NCBI RefSeq assembly: GCF_000208865.1
Contig: NC_018390.1
Span: forward strand, 1,474,790 to 1,538,789
Origin: Neospora caninum Liverpool
Lineage: Eukaryota > Apicomplexa > Conoidasida > Eucoccidiorida > Sarcocystidae
Reading direction: 5' to 3'
Length of the DNA: 64,000 bases
Shown: piece after piece, positions 47,848-60,700 of the stretch
Layout of the letters: the number at the start of each line of letters is the position of its first letter
How positions within the stretch are numbered: the first letter of the stretch is position 1
The notes under the pieces: generated by a model
What the model was told of the DNA's origin: nothing
What the model saw: only the letters and a program-made list of their open reading frames with translations
Databases searched by the model: none
Made by a program: the position numbers and the translations under genes

Positions 47848-50541
47848 TGTATGTATGGGCATATACAAACAATATGTGATGGCGCGCATACATGTCAACA
47901 TATATCTCTCTAAGCATGCAGTGGATGATATAGCGTCGACATTCACGGACGGGCGTTTTGGGACCGTCTGCTGGTGTTCTCTTTCTTTTTCGCACAGGCG
48001 TTGGTGGCGGCTCGGTCTGCCATGTACGTGCAGCAGCGCGAGGCTGCGCAGGTGGTCTTCATCTTCCTGGACTCCTGCGCCTTCGTTTGCGGTTAGTCTC
48101 TCCCCTGTCGGGAGTTGTCTGCAGTTCTCTTCTTGTTTCGTTGCCATCTGCCGTCTGCTCTCTCTTGATTCATTTCTGAACGTTGACGCCGCGTCCCTAC
48201 GTGTATACATTGATATATATATATATATATATATATATGTATCTTTTGCTATCGTCTTGCATTTATATCTAACCACTTTGTGTTGCATTTAAATATATGT
48301 TTATATGTACGTAATCTCACAGTCCTTGTTACGTCTCTCTTTATGGTCATAGGTTTTCTCACGTGTGTATACATGTGTGTAAAGATCTATTCTTCAGTAG
48401 AAATTTGCATTGGGGCACCGTGCGTAAATCGTCCAGTTGTACCGCTCGCTGAGATGACATATTCGCCGCCTGTTCTGTGGCTATCTTGCAACTTCATATA
48501 CAGATAAGTGTAAATATATAAATATACACACATATGTATATATATATATATATATACACCTCTATGAATTATTTATATTCAAGGAGAGGACAACAAGTAT
48601 CTCGAAGCGCTTGTGGGACACAGCATGGGTGAAGCAAAACTCCAAACAGCAATGCTGAAGGACTCTGTGATTTTTTTTCAGACGAACAAAGGCCGGTAGA
48701 GCCGCTGTCGAATGCTCTCGTTTCGATTGTCGTGGAGGTAAGAGGGACGACGGTCATTCGATTCGCGGGTCTCTTCCGCGTCTAATTCCCCTGTGCGGTT
48801 CGCTCTCGGGTAGAGTACGTGCCTGCAGCTTGAGACTAGGCAGCAACTGTTTTCGATCTTCTGACAGACGCCCGTTGGTATTTGGATTTCTCCGCACCGC
48901 CTTATATCTATATCCGTATATACATATACATACATATGTACAGTTGATACATCCATCTACGTACACACCATATTTACACATTTTAACGTACATATATATA
49001 TATATATATATATGTTTGAACACGAAATCTACCGTGTATATATGTATATATAGATCTGTTTACGGATGCGGGCCAAGTGGAGCGTCTGTGGGTCTACTTG
49101 TCCATGGTGTCCCGCCTCATTTTCACTTTTTATCCTGGCACCTTTGTTCTCCCAGCATTTGCCGCCTTTGGTGGACGAGGCGTTTCGGCTGCTCATGGAA
49201 GCCCCGCCGAGTTACGTCGTCGGTCTCATCGAGGTGAGGATTGCGAGGAAGAGGAAGATAACCCGTTTTTGACAAGCGGTTGGTCGGACCGTCTGCGGGG
49301 TTCCGCGCGTCGAGGTTTTTATTTCCGGTTCGTGTTTACGGTTTTCTCCTTTCCTCTCCAGGGCTTTCTAATTACTGTTGTCCAAGTCTTTCGCCACCGC
49401 GCAGAGCAGTGGATAGCGCGTAAGTCGGCGTCCAACAAGCTGAGCTCGCCGTCGTGTTTCTGGAAAATCCGAGCCGTCTCTCCACCTGACTCTTCTGCTC
49501 TCTCGCGCAGGAGCTCGTTTGATCTTTCTCTTGGTCCTGGTCTACTTCTCGGCGACGTTGTCGCTACACAGATAGATCTGCATCTGTATATGTATAGACA
49601 TAGAACCGGAGAACTGTACGTGTAGATGCCGCGGTAGATGACGACACAGGTAGAAGTAAGGTTAGCTATTTACAGAAGGAACGATAGATACAGACAGAAG
49701 CAAGTGTTGACATAGATGTAGGAATAGGTACGGATGGCCGTTTCAGATCTTAGCACGTGCGCTGTCTTTTTTCGTTGCTCCACGCGGCGGAGGCTCTTCC
49801 AGCGCAAATGCACGTTGAGCGTCGGCCTGTGGGTGTGGAAAAGGAGGATTTGAGCTCAGCACGGCTAGCGTGTGCGTGGTGCGCCTTGTGCTTCTGTTTG
49901 CTTCGACTTCGGTCTCTGGCCTGCACGCATTTCCGTGTTCCTCTCTCGCCCTTTTCAGGAGGTTTGTCTGTTCTCCCGCCTGCGGTGCTGCCGAGCGAGG
50001 CGATGAAAACCGAGCTGCTGGTAAGCGCGCAGCCCGATTAGAGGCGCATGGAGTTTTGTTTCAGGCGTGTCTCGCAGGCCTCTGCTGTCTTCGTTCTGTC
50101 GTGCCTTGTATCTTTGTCTATTTGCTGCGTCCGCTTTTTCTCTTTGCTTTCTCGCAACCAGGCGAAGCTCTGTAGGCCGGAGACTGGCGGCGTCTCCGAG
50201 GCAGTTGAAGGCCTGGCTTACAGGTAATTGCACTCGCGGCGCCGAGAAGGAACGCTTGAGAGAACACAACCGATCCCTGGATGTGCACCTTTTCCTCGCC
50301 GCTCTCCCCGTTCGCCGTTGCCTTTGTATCTCAGTTTTTGCTGTGTGTTATACCCGGCATGAGTCGCGCGGGCTTCCGCTCAGTCGCGCGCTCTCTTTCG
50401 CTTCAAATTTTGTCGTCTTTCTCTCCGCATCCGGTGTTCGCGCTTTGCGGCGGGTGTGCGTTCATTTCACTGCGTGATTTCTCTCGGTTCCGTGCCTTTC
50501 TCTGCAGATGTGAGCAAGTATGCCTGAGAAACCGCGCGTGA
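42327..50541 (+). CDS. TNPO3: Transportin-3 / Mtr10-type importin-beta nuclear import receptor
   Basis: Thirteen exons: 42327-44972, 45371-45442, 45923-46026, 46346-46682, 47154-47204, 47480-47593, 47998-48091, 48682-48737, 49156-49233, 49362-49419, 49959-50020, 50162-50223, 50508-50541 (1,255 residues; phases agree throughout). The ATG context is GTCGCCATGG. The N-terminus ([19 protein letters not shown], then [12 protein letters not shown] and FDFHQLP) matches the transportin-3 Ran-binding HEAT repeats. Exon 4 ([19 protein letters not shown]) closely matches the most conserved TNPO3 block. The C-terminus is helical HEAT sequence to the end. In animals TNPO3 and in yeast Mtr10 import SR-type and other RNA-binding proteins and release them on RanGTP. 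Human TNPO3 has about 920 residues; the excess here lies in Ala/Gly/Glu-rich loops of exon 1. The segment between exons 8 and 9 is about ten residues shorter than in the animal protein, so a small missed exon there is possible. Confidence 0.92.
45742..45770. repeat. (TA)n microsatellite in TNPO3 intron 2
   Basis: About 14 AT units. A second short TA block sits in intron 1 at about 45048-45077. Confidence 0.85.
47003..47041. repeat. (TA)n microsatellite in TNPO3 intron 4
   Basis: Two TA runs separated by one TTG interruption, about 110 bases before the acceptor of exon 5. Confidence 0.85.
47707..47857. repeat. Compound (TATG)/(TA)/(GTAT)n microsatellite in TNPO3 intron 6
   Basis: About 150 bases of alternating GTATATAT and TA blocks end in nine perfect GTAT units (47821-47857). 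This is the longest simple-sequence tract in the window and fills over a third of the 404-base intron. Confidence 0.95.
48213..48238. repeat. (TA)n microsatellite in TNPO3 intron 7
   Basis: About 13 AT units. A second TA run is at 48536-48555 in the same 590-base intron. Confidence 0.85.
48992..49013. repeat. (TA)n microsatellite in TNPO3 intron 8
   Basis: Eleven AT units, about 140 bases before the acceptor of exon 9. Confidence 0.85.
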
Positions 50542-51726
50542 GGCCAAGGTCGGCGACGCTTCGGCGGCTCTACCGGTCACCGAGACGCGCACGCGAGGAG
50601 GCAGACGAAGACGGGATAAAAGGCGGAACACAGAGAGATCAGCAAGGCCGATGAGAAGGCCAAGTCAGAGCGCCAAGCGAAGAGAAAACACAGAAAATCC
50701 GAGAGACACAGGGACCCACAGGGAAGAGAAAGGAGGAAAACAGACAGAGCCAAAAAGATGCAAACGGAAAAGGCGAAAGACCCCAAGGCGACGTGAAGGA
50801 AACGCACAAAAGTCTCCGGAGAAAAGAGACGGCCGACGTGTTTTTTCAACCGTGGAGTGAGAAGCAAGAAACGAAACTCTTACTCCTCTGCGAGGCTTTC
50901 TAAAATCTACTTGCGAAGGCGCGAGACCGCCAGAGAAAAGAACGCGGCCTCTGTGGTAACGCGACGCTACGACGTCCCTCCCATATCTATATTTATGCAT
51001 GCGCACACATGTATATGTGTGCGCATGCATAAATATATAAATAAGGTATTGCTCTCGAAGAACAAACTGGGATATCGAGAGCGGTTTTCAAGAGGTCGCC
51101 TCGAGAGTGTCGGCCTGGACGTTTCCGAGTTTTCTCTCAGCAGCCCTTTCCACTGCGCGAGAGCAAGCGCCGCTCGTCCTGTGCACGTGAGAGTCGGCAG
51201 CGCCGTGTCTGCATGCACGCAGTTCCACCTGAGTGTGTGTAGATATCTTTATTCAGTTTGGTAGTACGAGAGGCTAAGCTTTCCAGAAGAGACAGTTGAA
51301 GCCAGGAAGTCGCTTTAGTACTACACGTGTCCTGCATGCGTATTGTGCATGCAAAGGCGTAGATCTCAACCGTGGAGGAACGCTAGGTTTGCCTTTTTTT
51401 GGCTGCTCGGGGTTTGAGCCGTGGGTAGCTGCGAGATTGTTGCCGCGCCTTCCCAAGAACGAGACGTTTGTTTTTTTCAAACTCCAGTCGGTTTTTGCTT
51501 CCGGTTTTTCCTCCACTCGTTTTCTCTTCGTTCTCGGAAAGGTTTAGGAGTAGAAAAGGAAGTTCATGACGTCGCGCCACAGACCGCGCTCCCTGGCCAC
51601 AAAAACCACGGGCCAGCCTCAGATGCATGCAAAAGATGCACATGCGCAGCCACTCCGCGCCGCGTCTTCCACGCGACACGGGCGAGGCTGCCGTCGTGAG
51701 TTTGGGCCTTTTTCGGCAGTGGAGCC
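50542..51726. other. Intergenic region between convergent TNPO3 and RBBP4 genes
   Basis: This 1.2 kb lies between the two stop codons and must hold both 3' UTRs. The + strand is purine-rich from about 50590 to 50830. A perfect hairpin is centred at 51012. No coding exon was recognised. Confidence 0.6.
50988..51037. repeat. Perfect inverted repeat: 23-bp arms, 4-base loop
   Basis: Arm 50988-51010 (TATATTTATGCATGCGCACA then CAT) is the exact reverse complement of 51015-51037; the loop is GTAT. It lies about 450 bases past the TNPO3 stop and 690 bases past the RBBP4 stop. The arms contain TGCATGC. It could fold in RNA from either strand or extrude as a cruciform. Confidence 0.95.
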
Positions 51727-54700
51727 TCACTCCACGTCGTCCCCGTCCGCCTCGCAGGACTGCATGCAGTCGTCGCCGTCGCGGCCTTCGACAAAGAGAC
51801 TCTCGCGTTTGAACGCCTTGCGTGTCTAGACAGAAAACGAAGAGACAAGTGTGCGCTTCCAACTGGGGTTTCGGGTGTACGCGCGAGGCAGAGAACGGCG
51901 TGAAAGCGCGGCGGAAAAAAGCGACAGGGTCCGAACCGGCCGAAACCGCATGCGAACTCGGAAACTCAACACGCCGCAACGCTGTGTCTCGTGCGCCACT
52001 CTATGAGCGAACCGCGAAAGGCGCACCCTTCCGGTCCTCCGAGGAAACGACAGTGTGTTCAATGGTTGAGGACGCGCTCTCGATGTCGGCTCATATCTTT
52101 TGCGATTGAAGGCAAATCACTCCAAGCACGCGACGCGGTCTCCCATCACGCGCAGCTTCTGTGCACTTACTGGCTGCCATATCTGGAGCGCGTTGTCTTC
52201 GGAGACTGACGCGAGCATCTGAAACAAAAACAAAGCGAAGTTCCTGTTGTGTGTCGGAGCGGCGCCACACGCTCTTTTCCCCCGCTGCAAGACCACACTC
52301 ACGTTTAGGGCAGTCACAACCCGCTGCGGCGTCCCGTTTTGGAAACCCGACCCTTTGTTTCCCGAACCGATATCCATGCTAGAGCCGTCAACCTGCTCTG
52401 ACAACCCTCGCCTGAACAAAAAAAAAGGGTCAGACTTTCTTTTCCTGTTTGCTGTGGATTCTTTGAGCCCCCAGATCTCAGGGAGTCGCGGTCCCCGCCT
52501 CAACCGTGTCAGGGAAAGTACAGAGCGACGCGGCACCGGCCGTCGCGCTTCAGGGTGTTGACGCGCGCCAAGCCTTTCTGATTTGAACCCCCCAGCGCCC
52601 GCCCTGCGACTTGCATGTGCGCGGTTGAGTGTCCCTTTGCGACTCACCAGCGAGGAAAACAGATCGGGTTGCGGGTTCCAGTCAAAGTCGTTGACTGCGC
52701 CGAGATGCCCGCCGTGCACAAACAACAGCTCCGGCGGGCCGTCTTCTGCATCGTCGCTCTCCTGCTCCGCGCCGACGAGCGAAAGGTCGAAAATACGAAT
52801 CAGACGGTCTGTGCTTCCTGACGGAGCAGAGGCGCACATGCAGGGAAAAAACGTGGTACAAAAAACTGACAAAGGCCACGCAAAAAAGCACGCGAGAACG
52901 AGCGGAAGAGCGAGAGGAACAACGTGGCGCATCGGAGGGGGTCCGAAACAGCTTTCTTCCACGACCACAGGCCGCGTCATGAGGTCGACGCTCGGGAAAC
53001 ACCCGGAGGCCTTTAAGAAACACGAGAGCTCCACGCGGCGTATTTCCCGCCTTCGCCCCGAAGCCAACGCGCGACGCGGGCGTCCTGGGCAAGAAACAAA
53101 AGCGCGTGCCTCCTCTCACCTGACGCGAGAGTTGTCTTTTCGCCGGGAGCCCACTTGAGGCACGTGACTGCCTCGCCGTGCGCATGCAGGAGGCGATGCG
53201 CAGGGCGGCGCAACGCCCGCAAGTCCCAGATGCTCACTCCCTGCAGACCGAAACCGGAAACGAGAATGAAACCGACGGCAGACTCCATGCAGCGCTCCAG
53301 TGGAACAGCACAACGAACGGGGCGCAAACACGGGCACAACAAGAGGCGAAACCCACGAGGGAAGCACAGAGCGACGGAGCTACACCCCCCCCCCCCCCCG
53401 CAGCACACAGAGAAGACACCCAGCCCTGCTGTGAGACCCGAGGATACAAAGACAGACGCCCCTCGAGTTGGAGCCGCGCGGCTCCTCGCGACGCTCTCTC
53501 TCGGCGGAAAAGATCTGACCTTGTCGGCGCCGGCAGTGGCCACGACGTAGGGCGCGTTCGCATTCGCCGCCAGAGCGTTGGCGGACGTCCAGCTGCATTG
53601 CGTCTGAGGAAAAGTGACGGAGCATGCGGGAAGACAGAAAAAGCACGCGAATGCCACATGGACCCTCCGAGAGAGAGAGATTGGTGGGACTGCGAGTGGA
53701 GACGCAAGGCCGCAGCTGAAACAGAGAGTCAGGCGCTCCCACCGGCACGCAGAGTGAACAAGGCGAGAGACTCGGTGCGCAAAACCGGGGCGAAGCAGAG
53801 ACGACTGGAAAAGACAGCCGAAGCGTTGATGTGTGTGTGTGTGTGTCGGGTAAATCCTGCGGAGGCGTGGGTGTTCGAAGCGCAACGACCGGAACGTCTG
53901 CGCCAGGGTGGAGACATTGGAGCGACCGCTCCCGCTCCAGCGACGCGTGCAGCAAACTCGCGAGACGCGCAGAGCGGTCGGTGAACAGGCACGCGACGGG
54001 GGGGTTTTTGCATGCGAAAAAAAGGCGAAAAACAAACCCGAAACGTGCAGGGTCACGCGAGCCTGCGATTTTGGAGATCGTGGCAAGCGGCCGCTTCCTC
54101 ACCCGAACCACAGGCGCCGGCGATACGCGCAGATCCCACCTGAAACGCAAAAAAAGGAATGAGAACAAAGTCGGAAGCGAGGACGATGGGAGTCAGCAAG
54201 AAAGCGCAGGGAAAACGGCAAGAAAGTGCAAAAGCAGCCGAGAACCATCCGGGTGAAGACGCGTGCGGGAAGTGAATGCGGGAATCCAACACGGAGGAGA
54301 TTGAAGGGCGCGCTGGCTCTTGACGTTTTTGTCTGCGGTCAGCGAGACGGCCGCGAAAGGGGACGAAGGCGGCACTTCGGGCGAAGAACACAGAGGGGAA
54401 AGGAAGGAGAAGATTTTACATGTTCAGGTAGCCGTCGTCGCCTATGCCGAGAAGAACGTCGCCGTCTCCTTCACCGCGTTTCCAGCACACATCCTGATCA
54501 GAGAGGAAACCGGAAGCGAAAGCCTTGCCTTTTTCTCACTTGCACTTGCGCATATACACGTTTTCGCAACCTCGGCGAGAAGCAAAAACGTTTTTTGGTG
54601 CGGAGGGCCCCCGGTCAGCATCCCTTCTCTCTCCAAAACACTTTTTGTATATCCTCGTGTGCAATCGACGTCCGGCATCCGTCAACCGTTTTGCGGATTC

Positions 54701-57700
54701 CCGGCACCTTGACGTGAGAAATCTGTGCATGCAGGGTCGCATAATCCAACGCCGCTTTAAAAAACACGCACCCTCTTTCGCTGCCTCCGTCCACTCTTCC
54801 TCTCGGCCTCGGTGGCCACGGGGCTGCTCTCCATCGGTCCTGTCCTTGAGACGACAATGCCCTTCTTATCTTTATCGAAACATCCCGTTCCACGCGCTCC
54901 GCTTCTCCAGCACAATATGAGTCCCAGACCCTCCGGTTTCGTTCGCCACGGAAACTTCCGTTCCTCTCCGTCCTCATGGGCCTCTAGAGAAGTCGTTGTC
55001 TATTGCTGGCAATACAACACTTTCCCACCCCTTCCGGCGTTCAACCTTTGAACATCATAACCTTCCTTGGATCCTACTTAAACTGCAGTTTTCTGGGGAA
55101 GTCTCGATTTCACGATTGGCGTCATCGTCAGTATCCCAGGCTGCCGCTGGCGTCTGACTGCCGACGGGGCCCCGCGCCGGTCGGCTTTCTCAGTCTCTGC
55201 CACGAACCTTCCTGTCCACCTGGAAGTCTTCCCGCCTCTCTGATCTCGGATCCGTCTCTTCGCTTTCTTCCTCACCTGAAGGGGGCGAAGGTTGCAATCT
55301 GCGACGAGTTTGTGGAGGGGTGGGAGGCGCTTGCGCTCCGCGGCTGCAGCGAACACGCCAGAGACGAAACTCGACATCCCTCTCCGCACATGCCTTTTCT
55401 GGGAACGAAATACAATCGCGTGGACCTAGCATTCAGCCTTTTGTCCTGTGCTCCTGCTGCATGCGCCCCGTGTAGCCACGCGTCCAGGCTCCGGCTCCTC
55501 AGAGCACACATCCCAACGGGCGCGCCGGAACTATAGCGAGAAAGATTTCTTTTTCAAGCATTCACACACTCTTGTCGGTTGCTCTCTCACAGGCAGCTAC
55601 GACAAATCTACGAGGGACGGGGGAGGGGGGGGGGGGGGGTGAAACAGAGGATGCGTCGCTTGACTTTCCCACTGCCTTCAGTGTGAAGAAGAGTCCTGCC
55701 GATGCATGTGTGCGTGGCGCAGCGAGGCAACGGGTTGCGTCACAGCACGAGAACCTTCTCTGGAAGTTTTGTGTCTCTTCCTCCTACGCTTGGCCTGAAC
55801 GTCCCAGACGCATATGATGCCGTCATCCGCAGCCGACGCGACGAAGTTCTCTCTCCCCGGCGGCCCCCACTCAAGACCCCACCTAAACAGAACAAAACGC
55901 GCGCAGCAGAGATCGGCCGGTTTCGGGCGCTGCACGCGACACACACTCACAGTGGTAGGGACACGAGCAATCCCCTCCCATCCCCTCTCGCGTTCCTCTC
56001 CTTCTCACTCTCTTGTCATTCGCACGTGCTTGCCTTTCTCCCTCTTAAATCGTCTTCGCCTCTGCGAGCTGGGAAAAAAGACGGACTTTCTTTGGTGGAA
56101 ATAAACGCTTCGCTTTTTCTGATCTTTTCAGCTCTACATACGCACTGATCTCAGTGGAGAGGCGTCTACAGTTTTCCATCTTCTGTGTCCTTGCTCTTCG
56201 CCGGCGCGCCCGCCGCACTCTCTGCATGCAACCGACGTGTCTCGAGGTATCTATGGTGTCTCGCGTCTTTCTCTGGAACCTCTCTCGCATTTCCTCGACT
56301 CTCGCACAAGACACGAACGCCGAGGAAATCGGCCTTCCCTCTCGCAGCTGCCTCTCACCCTTCGTCGGTATGTCCACTTAAGACAACCTCCGCCTGGAGA
56401 GCCATGAAGTCTGTGGGAGGTGCCGTCTCATCGACTTCGCGAACTTTTCCGCCTTTCTGGTTTCGCGATCCGTCGCCGTGGGGAGTTGAAAAAGGAAGCG
56501 CGTATGGCCCAAATTTGCAGAAGTCGAAGACGTAGACTGGTCCGAGCAGAAAGGAAAGAAACTCAAAGTTGCAGGGATGCACACGCGAGGAAGGCACGTC
56601 GCGACGCAGGGCGAGAGGGAGAGAAAAAGGAACGGGCGAGGCGCGGACGCTCCAACACCGTCCAGATCCAGGACACTTCACAGCAAAAGCAAAGGCAAGC
56701 GAGGAAGATACGCATGCAGAAAGCGACTGCGAAGGAAAGAAACTCACCACATCCGTCGAGCGCCTTCGACGCAATTTTCGTTTGATCGCTCGGGCAAAAC
56801 CGGGCTCTGCAAAAGCGTGGGAGACACAGCAGCCAAAACGCGAGTGAAAACGCTTTTCGCCTTCTCTCGAGCCGAAATGTCTCTGGGACCCCGCCCTGTC
56901 TTCTGCCAGTGTGTACGTGTGCGGTAGCAGGCCGCGTTACACGAGAGCGAGAAACATGGACGCTTCTGGTGATCAAATATGCAGCGAGGAATTTAGACAG
57001 AATAAAAAAACAGCACACACATGTCTGTCTGTTCGAAGGCCCTACAAAACTGAAAGAAAAAAAGCCGAAATACATGAGAGACACCTACACTTTCACATAC
57101 ATCAAATATATATACATATGGTGCATGGTGCACACACATATGTGCGGGCATGTCTTTGATCCTGAGTGGAAATGAACCTATCGTGGTTATCCACAAATAT
57201 ACATATATACATATATGCATGTACGCGTGCATTGGTCTAGCCTCACGACGGACCTCGCACCCCTCGGATGTCGGCGGTGACGCACAACGAAATGCAGACG
57301 GTGACGCGCATGCAAATGTACGCAAGTTCATATTCCTGTATTCGAACAGCTCGTGTGCTTTGGCACTTTGTGATTCTGAGAAAAGACGAAAAAAACTTAC
57401 TTGTTCGACTCGCCCTCGTGAGGAATGCGACACGTGACTGTGAACTTCCGACTGTCTTCCTCCCCGAAGTCGAAGCCTACGTAATCTGCAGTAGGAAAGT
57501 GCAAGGAGCGCTTCTCTCGACCCCAGAAGAAAGCAAAACCCTCTTCTCGCACAGGCGGGGACCTTTCCATGTCTCATATAAACACTAGTCTGGGGCTTCG
57601 AAGTAGCTAAGAGTCGACGTACCCGTGCTCCTTGACAAAAACATAACATGCAAGCGTATCTATATACATACATATGCATATATATTCCTAGAATATATAT

Positions 57701-60700
57701 ATATATATATATGAAGATATGCATTCTACATTTGCATGTGTATACAGGACTCAACCAAGGGTGAGAGACAGCTTCGACGGCACACGGGATTCGGCAGAAT
57801 CTAAGAGAGCTATTGCGATTGAGGTTCGCTGATTTGCTTGGTGACGCCCAGACCCGCACTGCGTAGTCCGTTCACAACGCAACGCAAGCGCACAGGCTGC
57901 TCTTGCACGCGTGAAATCGCCATGGGGATCTCTTCTTCGCGCCTCTTCCTCGGTCTAAACGTCAAAGCATCTGACGAGGCAGACGAGCAACGGAGACACT
58001 TGAGTCGAGTGAATGAATGATTCACAGGTTTCGATTTCTCGTGCATGCAGAGACGCTTGCCTTGGCGTTGTCCGAAGTGCATGCCACAAGGATGGATCGG
58101 CTCCAGCGGAAGCGTCACCTGAAATGAACGCGACAGCGCAATCACACGTAAAAGAGGGAGAAGTAAAGAAATCGCAGCGGCCAAAATCGCGGGGGGGACA
58201 CCTCCAGCGGTTTACATGCTCTGCTCATGGGGTCTGTGCATGCGCGCCCCAATTTAGCAACGTAACCCGAGAGAGAAGCCGACAGCCCACGCGAGAAAAA
58301 AAGCCAAGTTTGCCATCCTCACAGGCGTGTAAACGTGCACGTACATCTCCGTACGCAAAAACGGCAAGATAAGCTTAGAGAGCGGCAGTTGGAGCAAGTG
58401 TAAGTACACCCTGTGCTCGACAGGAGCACCGGATGACGCTGGCCCGTATCCCCACGCACAAATGCACTCAACGGTCTCCGTCCGTTTCACACTCTCTACT
58501 GGCAGAAACATCCACATGTACGCTTACACGTCCATACCTACATACCCATACATGCATATATATATGTATATGTATATTATAGCGACAGAAAGCTGCAGAG
58601 CTATAATATCTACATTTGGTGTACCGTAGGGAATGAAAAGTCGGTCTTTCCAGAAATCTAAAGTTCCGGCACAGTGCGCTACCTCAATCAGAAGAAGATA
58701 ATTCAGGTGCTGAGGTCCGCTAGTGTGAGTCGCCACAAGCACAGTCTGGCCCATCGCGCCGCTGGCTTTCCTGCATGCAGAAAACGCGACAAAAAAGACG
58801 CGTCCGACAGAAAAAAAAACCAACCCATCCGGAGATGTGTCTCTGTCTCCCTTTATCTCTAAGTGAGCACTTCGAGAAGTCCGCGCACAAATACAGAGCT
58901 CAGTCTGCAAGTGCAGAGACAGCGAACCAGACGGAATATTTACAGAGAGGGGGCTAGGCTAACAGCCTCCCCACACGCTTCTCATCCTGTCTCACAGAGT
59001 ATCAGTCCCAGAATGATCGTGCTGATCATACTAGCACCTGAGTAGTCATCTTCTCCGCTGTTACTACGCGTGATAGCGGAATTCCCTATGTTACGCCGAG
59101 AACATAGCCGATGTGGAATAGATTCGTGATATGCGAAACGCCGGGTGGTCGGATGCGACGTGCGTACAAACGTGTTGCGGTAGCAACACGCCTGGGTTCG
59201 TTCAGGGCGTCTTCTCTGCTGCCACCACCGCATCCCCCCCCCACTTCTTTACATGCAGGGGCAAGACTCTACACACATTTTAGGATGCTTCTCGCCCCAA
59301 CTGTATGCCTTCCAGTTTTGCGAGCGGGTCTTCCCTACCCACCTTAAACCTCTCTCGTAAAGTCTCAATTCCGCTCCCCGTCGTTTTCCCCAAAAGACGT
59401 ACGGATTGCGCGACTTCATCCACTGCGTCGTCAGCGAAGGCCATTCGAGCGTGTGGGCCATCACATGTTCGTAGAGAAGGAGGCAGTTGTTTTGCCAATG
59501 TCGATTGTTTGCGCGATAGAGGCCCTGGAGAGAAGCCGCGGAGACTCCGGCCCCGCCAGCGGTCGCAGCGGCCGCTGGGGCACTCGCGCCCGTCGCCGAA
59601 GGCAGCGCGGTGCGCGTCGCTCCCCCCTCCTCTCCGGCGTTCGCAAGACAGGGCGCTGTCGCCGTCTCCCCTGACTGGTTGCCCGCGATCCCAGCGATGC
59701 CGTCGCCCCTGTGGACTCCGGCCTTTCCCCGTTTCCCTCCCTTTCCGCGTCGCTCGCCGCGCGCCCGTTTCTTCCCAGTTGACGGTGCGAGACAGGGAGA
59801 CACTGGCAAGTACGTCAAGGGCGATCTGTGTGAAGCAGCGGAAGGCGACAAGCGGTCCCCCACCCCACCGCTGCACGAGGAAAGCTCGGAGGAGTCTGTC
59901 GAGCCGCGACGACAGCGGGCGTCCGGAGAGACGCTGCGCGGTCGGTGGTTCCGCGAACCATACCGCGACGAACCTGGGTCAGGATAGAGGGGATGGGCAG
60001 TACTTTTGCTCGCCGCATGCAGCGCAGACCGGAGGTTGCAAGACGCAGAGAGAGCGTCCCGGAGCGCAGACGGAGACGCCAGAGGAGAGGTTGGCGCAGA
60101 GAACTCGACAGACAGAGACCCACTACGCGGCGACGCGTTCGGAGACGGATCGAGGCGGTGCCGGGAGATCTTCCGAGTCCTCAGACGGCTCGGCGGCACG
60201 TGCTTCGGTCCCGCCCGGCCGTCGTGGGCCGTCTCGAAGACGTCGACGTGGAGAGGGGCGCGCTCAGCTTCTGCGCGGAAGGAGGCTGGCGAGAACGGAG
60301 GCGCAGTCTCCTCGTGGCCGTCGCTCTCTGGGCCCTGACCTCTCTTCTCTTTCTCTTCTCCCCTCCCGGCTTCATTCGTCGTCGCCCCTCCCTCGCGCTC
60401 TCTTCTCTTAGAGCCTGCCTCTCGACTGCCGGTGCCGCGTTTCGAGAAAGACGGAATCGCCTCTCCGGCATGCGAAGGAGGCGGTCGCCCTGGGCCCGGA
60501 GACCCGTCGCCCTCTGACACGTTCCCGTCTCTTTTCTTCTGGTGCGCCTGGGAAGGAGCATGCGACGCGGAGTCTGCTGGACGAGCGTCGAGGCGAGCTC
60601 GAGTCCTCTTGTGCTCTCGCGCGCCCTCAGGTGGCATCTCGACTGCGCCGTCGCCCTCCACAGACCTCCGCGTGCTGCTGCTCTTGTCGCCCATTCTTTC

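Noticed and set aside
47699..48292. Open frames of nearly 200 codons through the TA/GTAT repeats
   Set aside because: They consist of Tyr/Ile/Met repeats from simple sequence and overlap an intron of TNPO3.
58524..58910. A separate small gene containing VATHTSGPQHLNYLLL
   Set aside because: This is exon 2 of RBBP4; phase and homology join it to the exons on either side.
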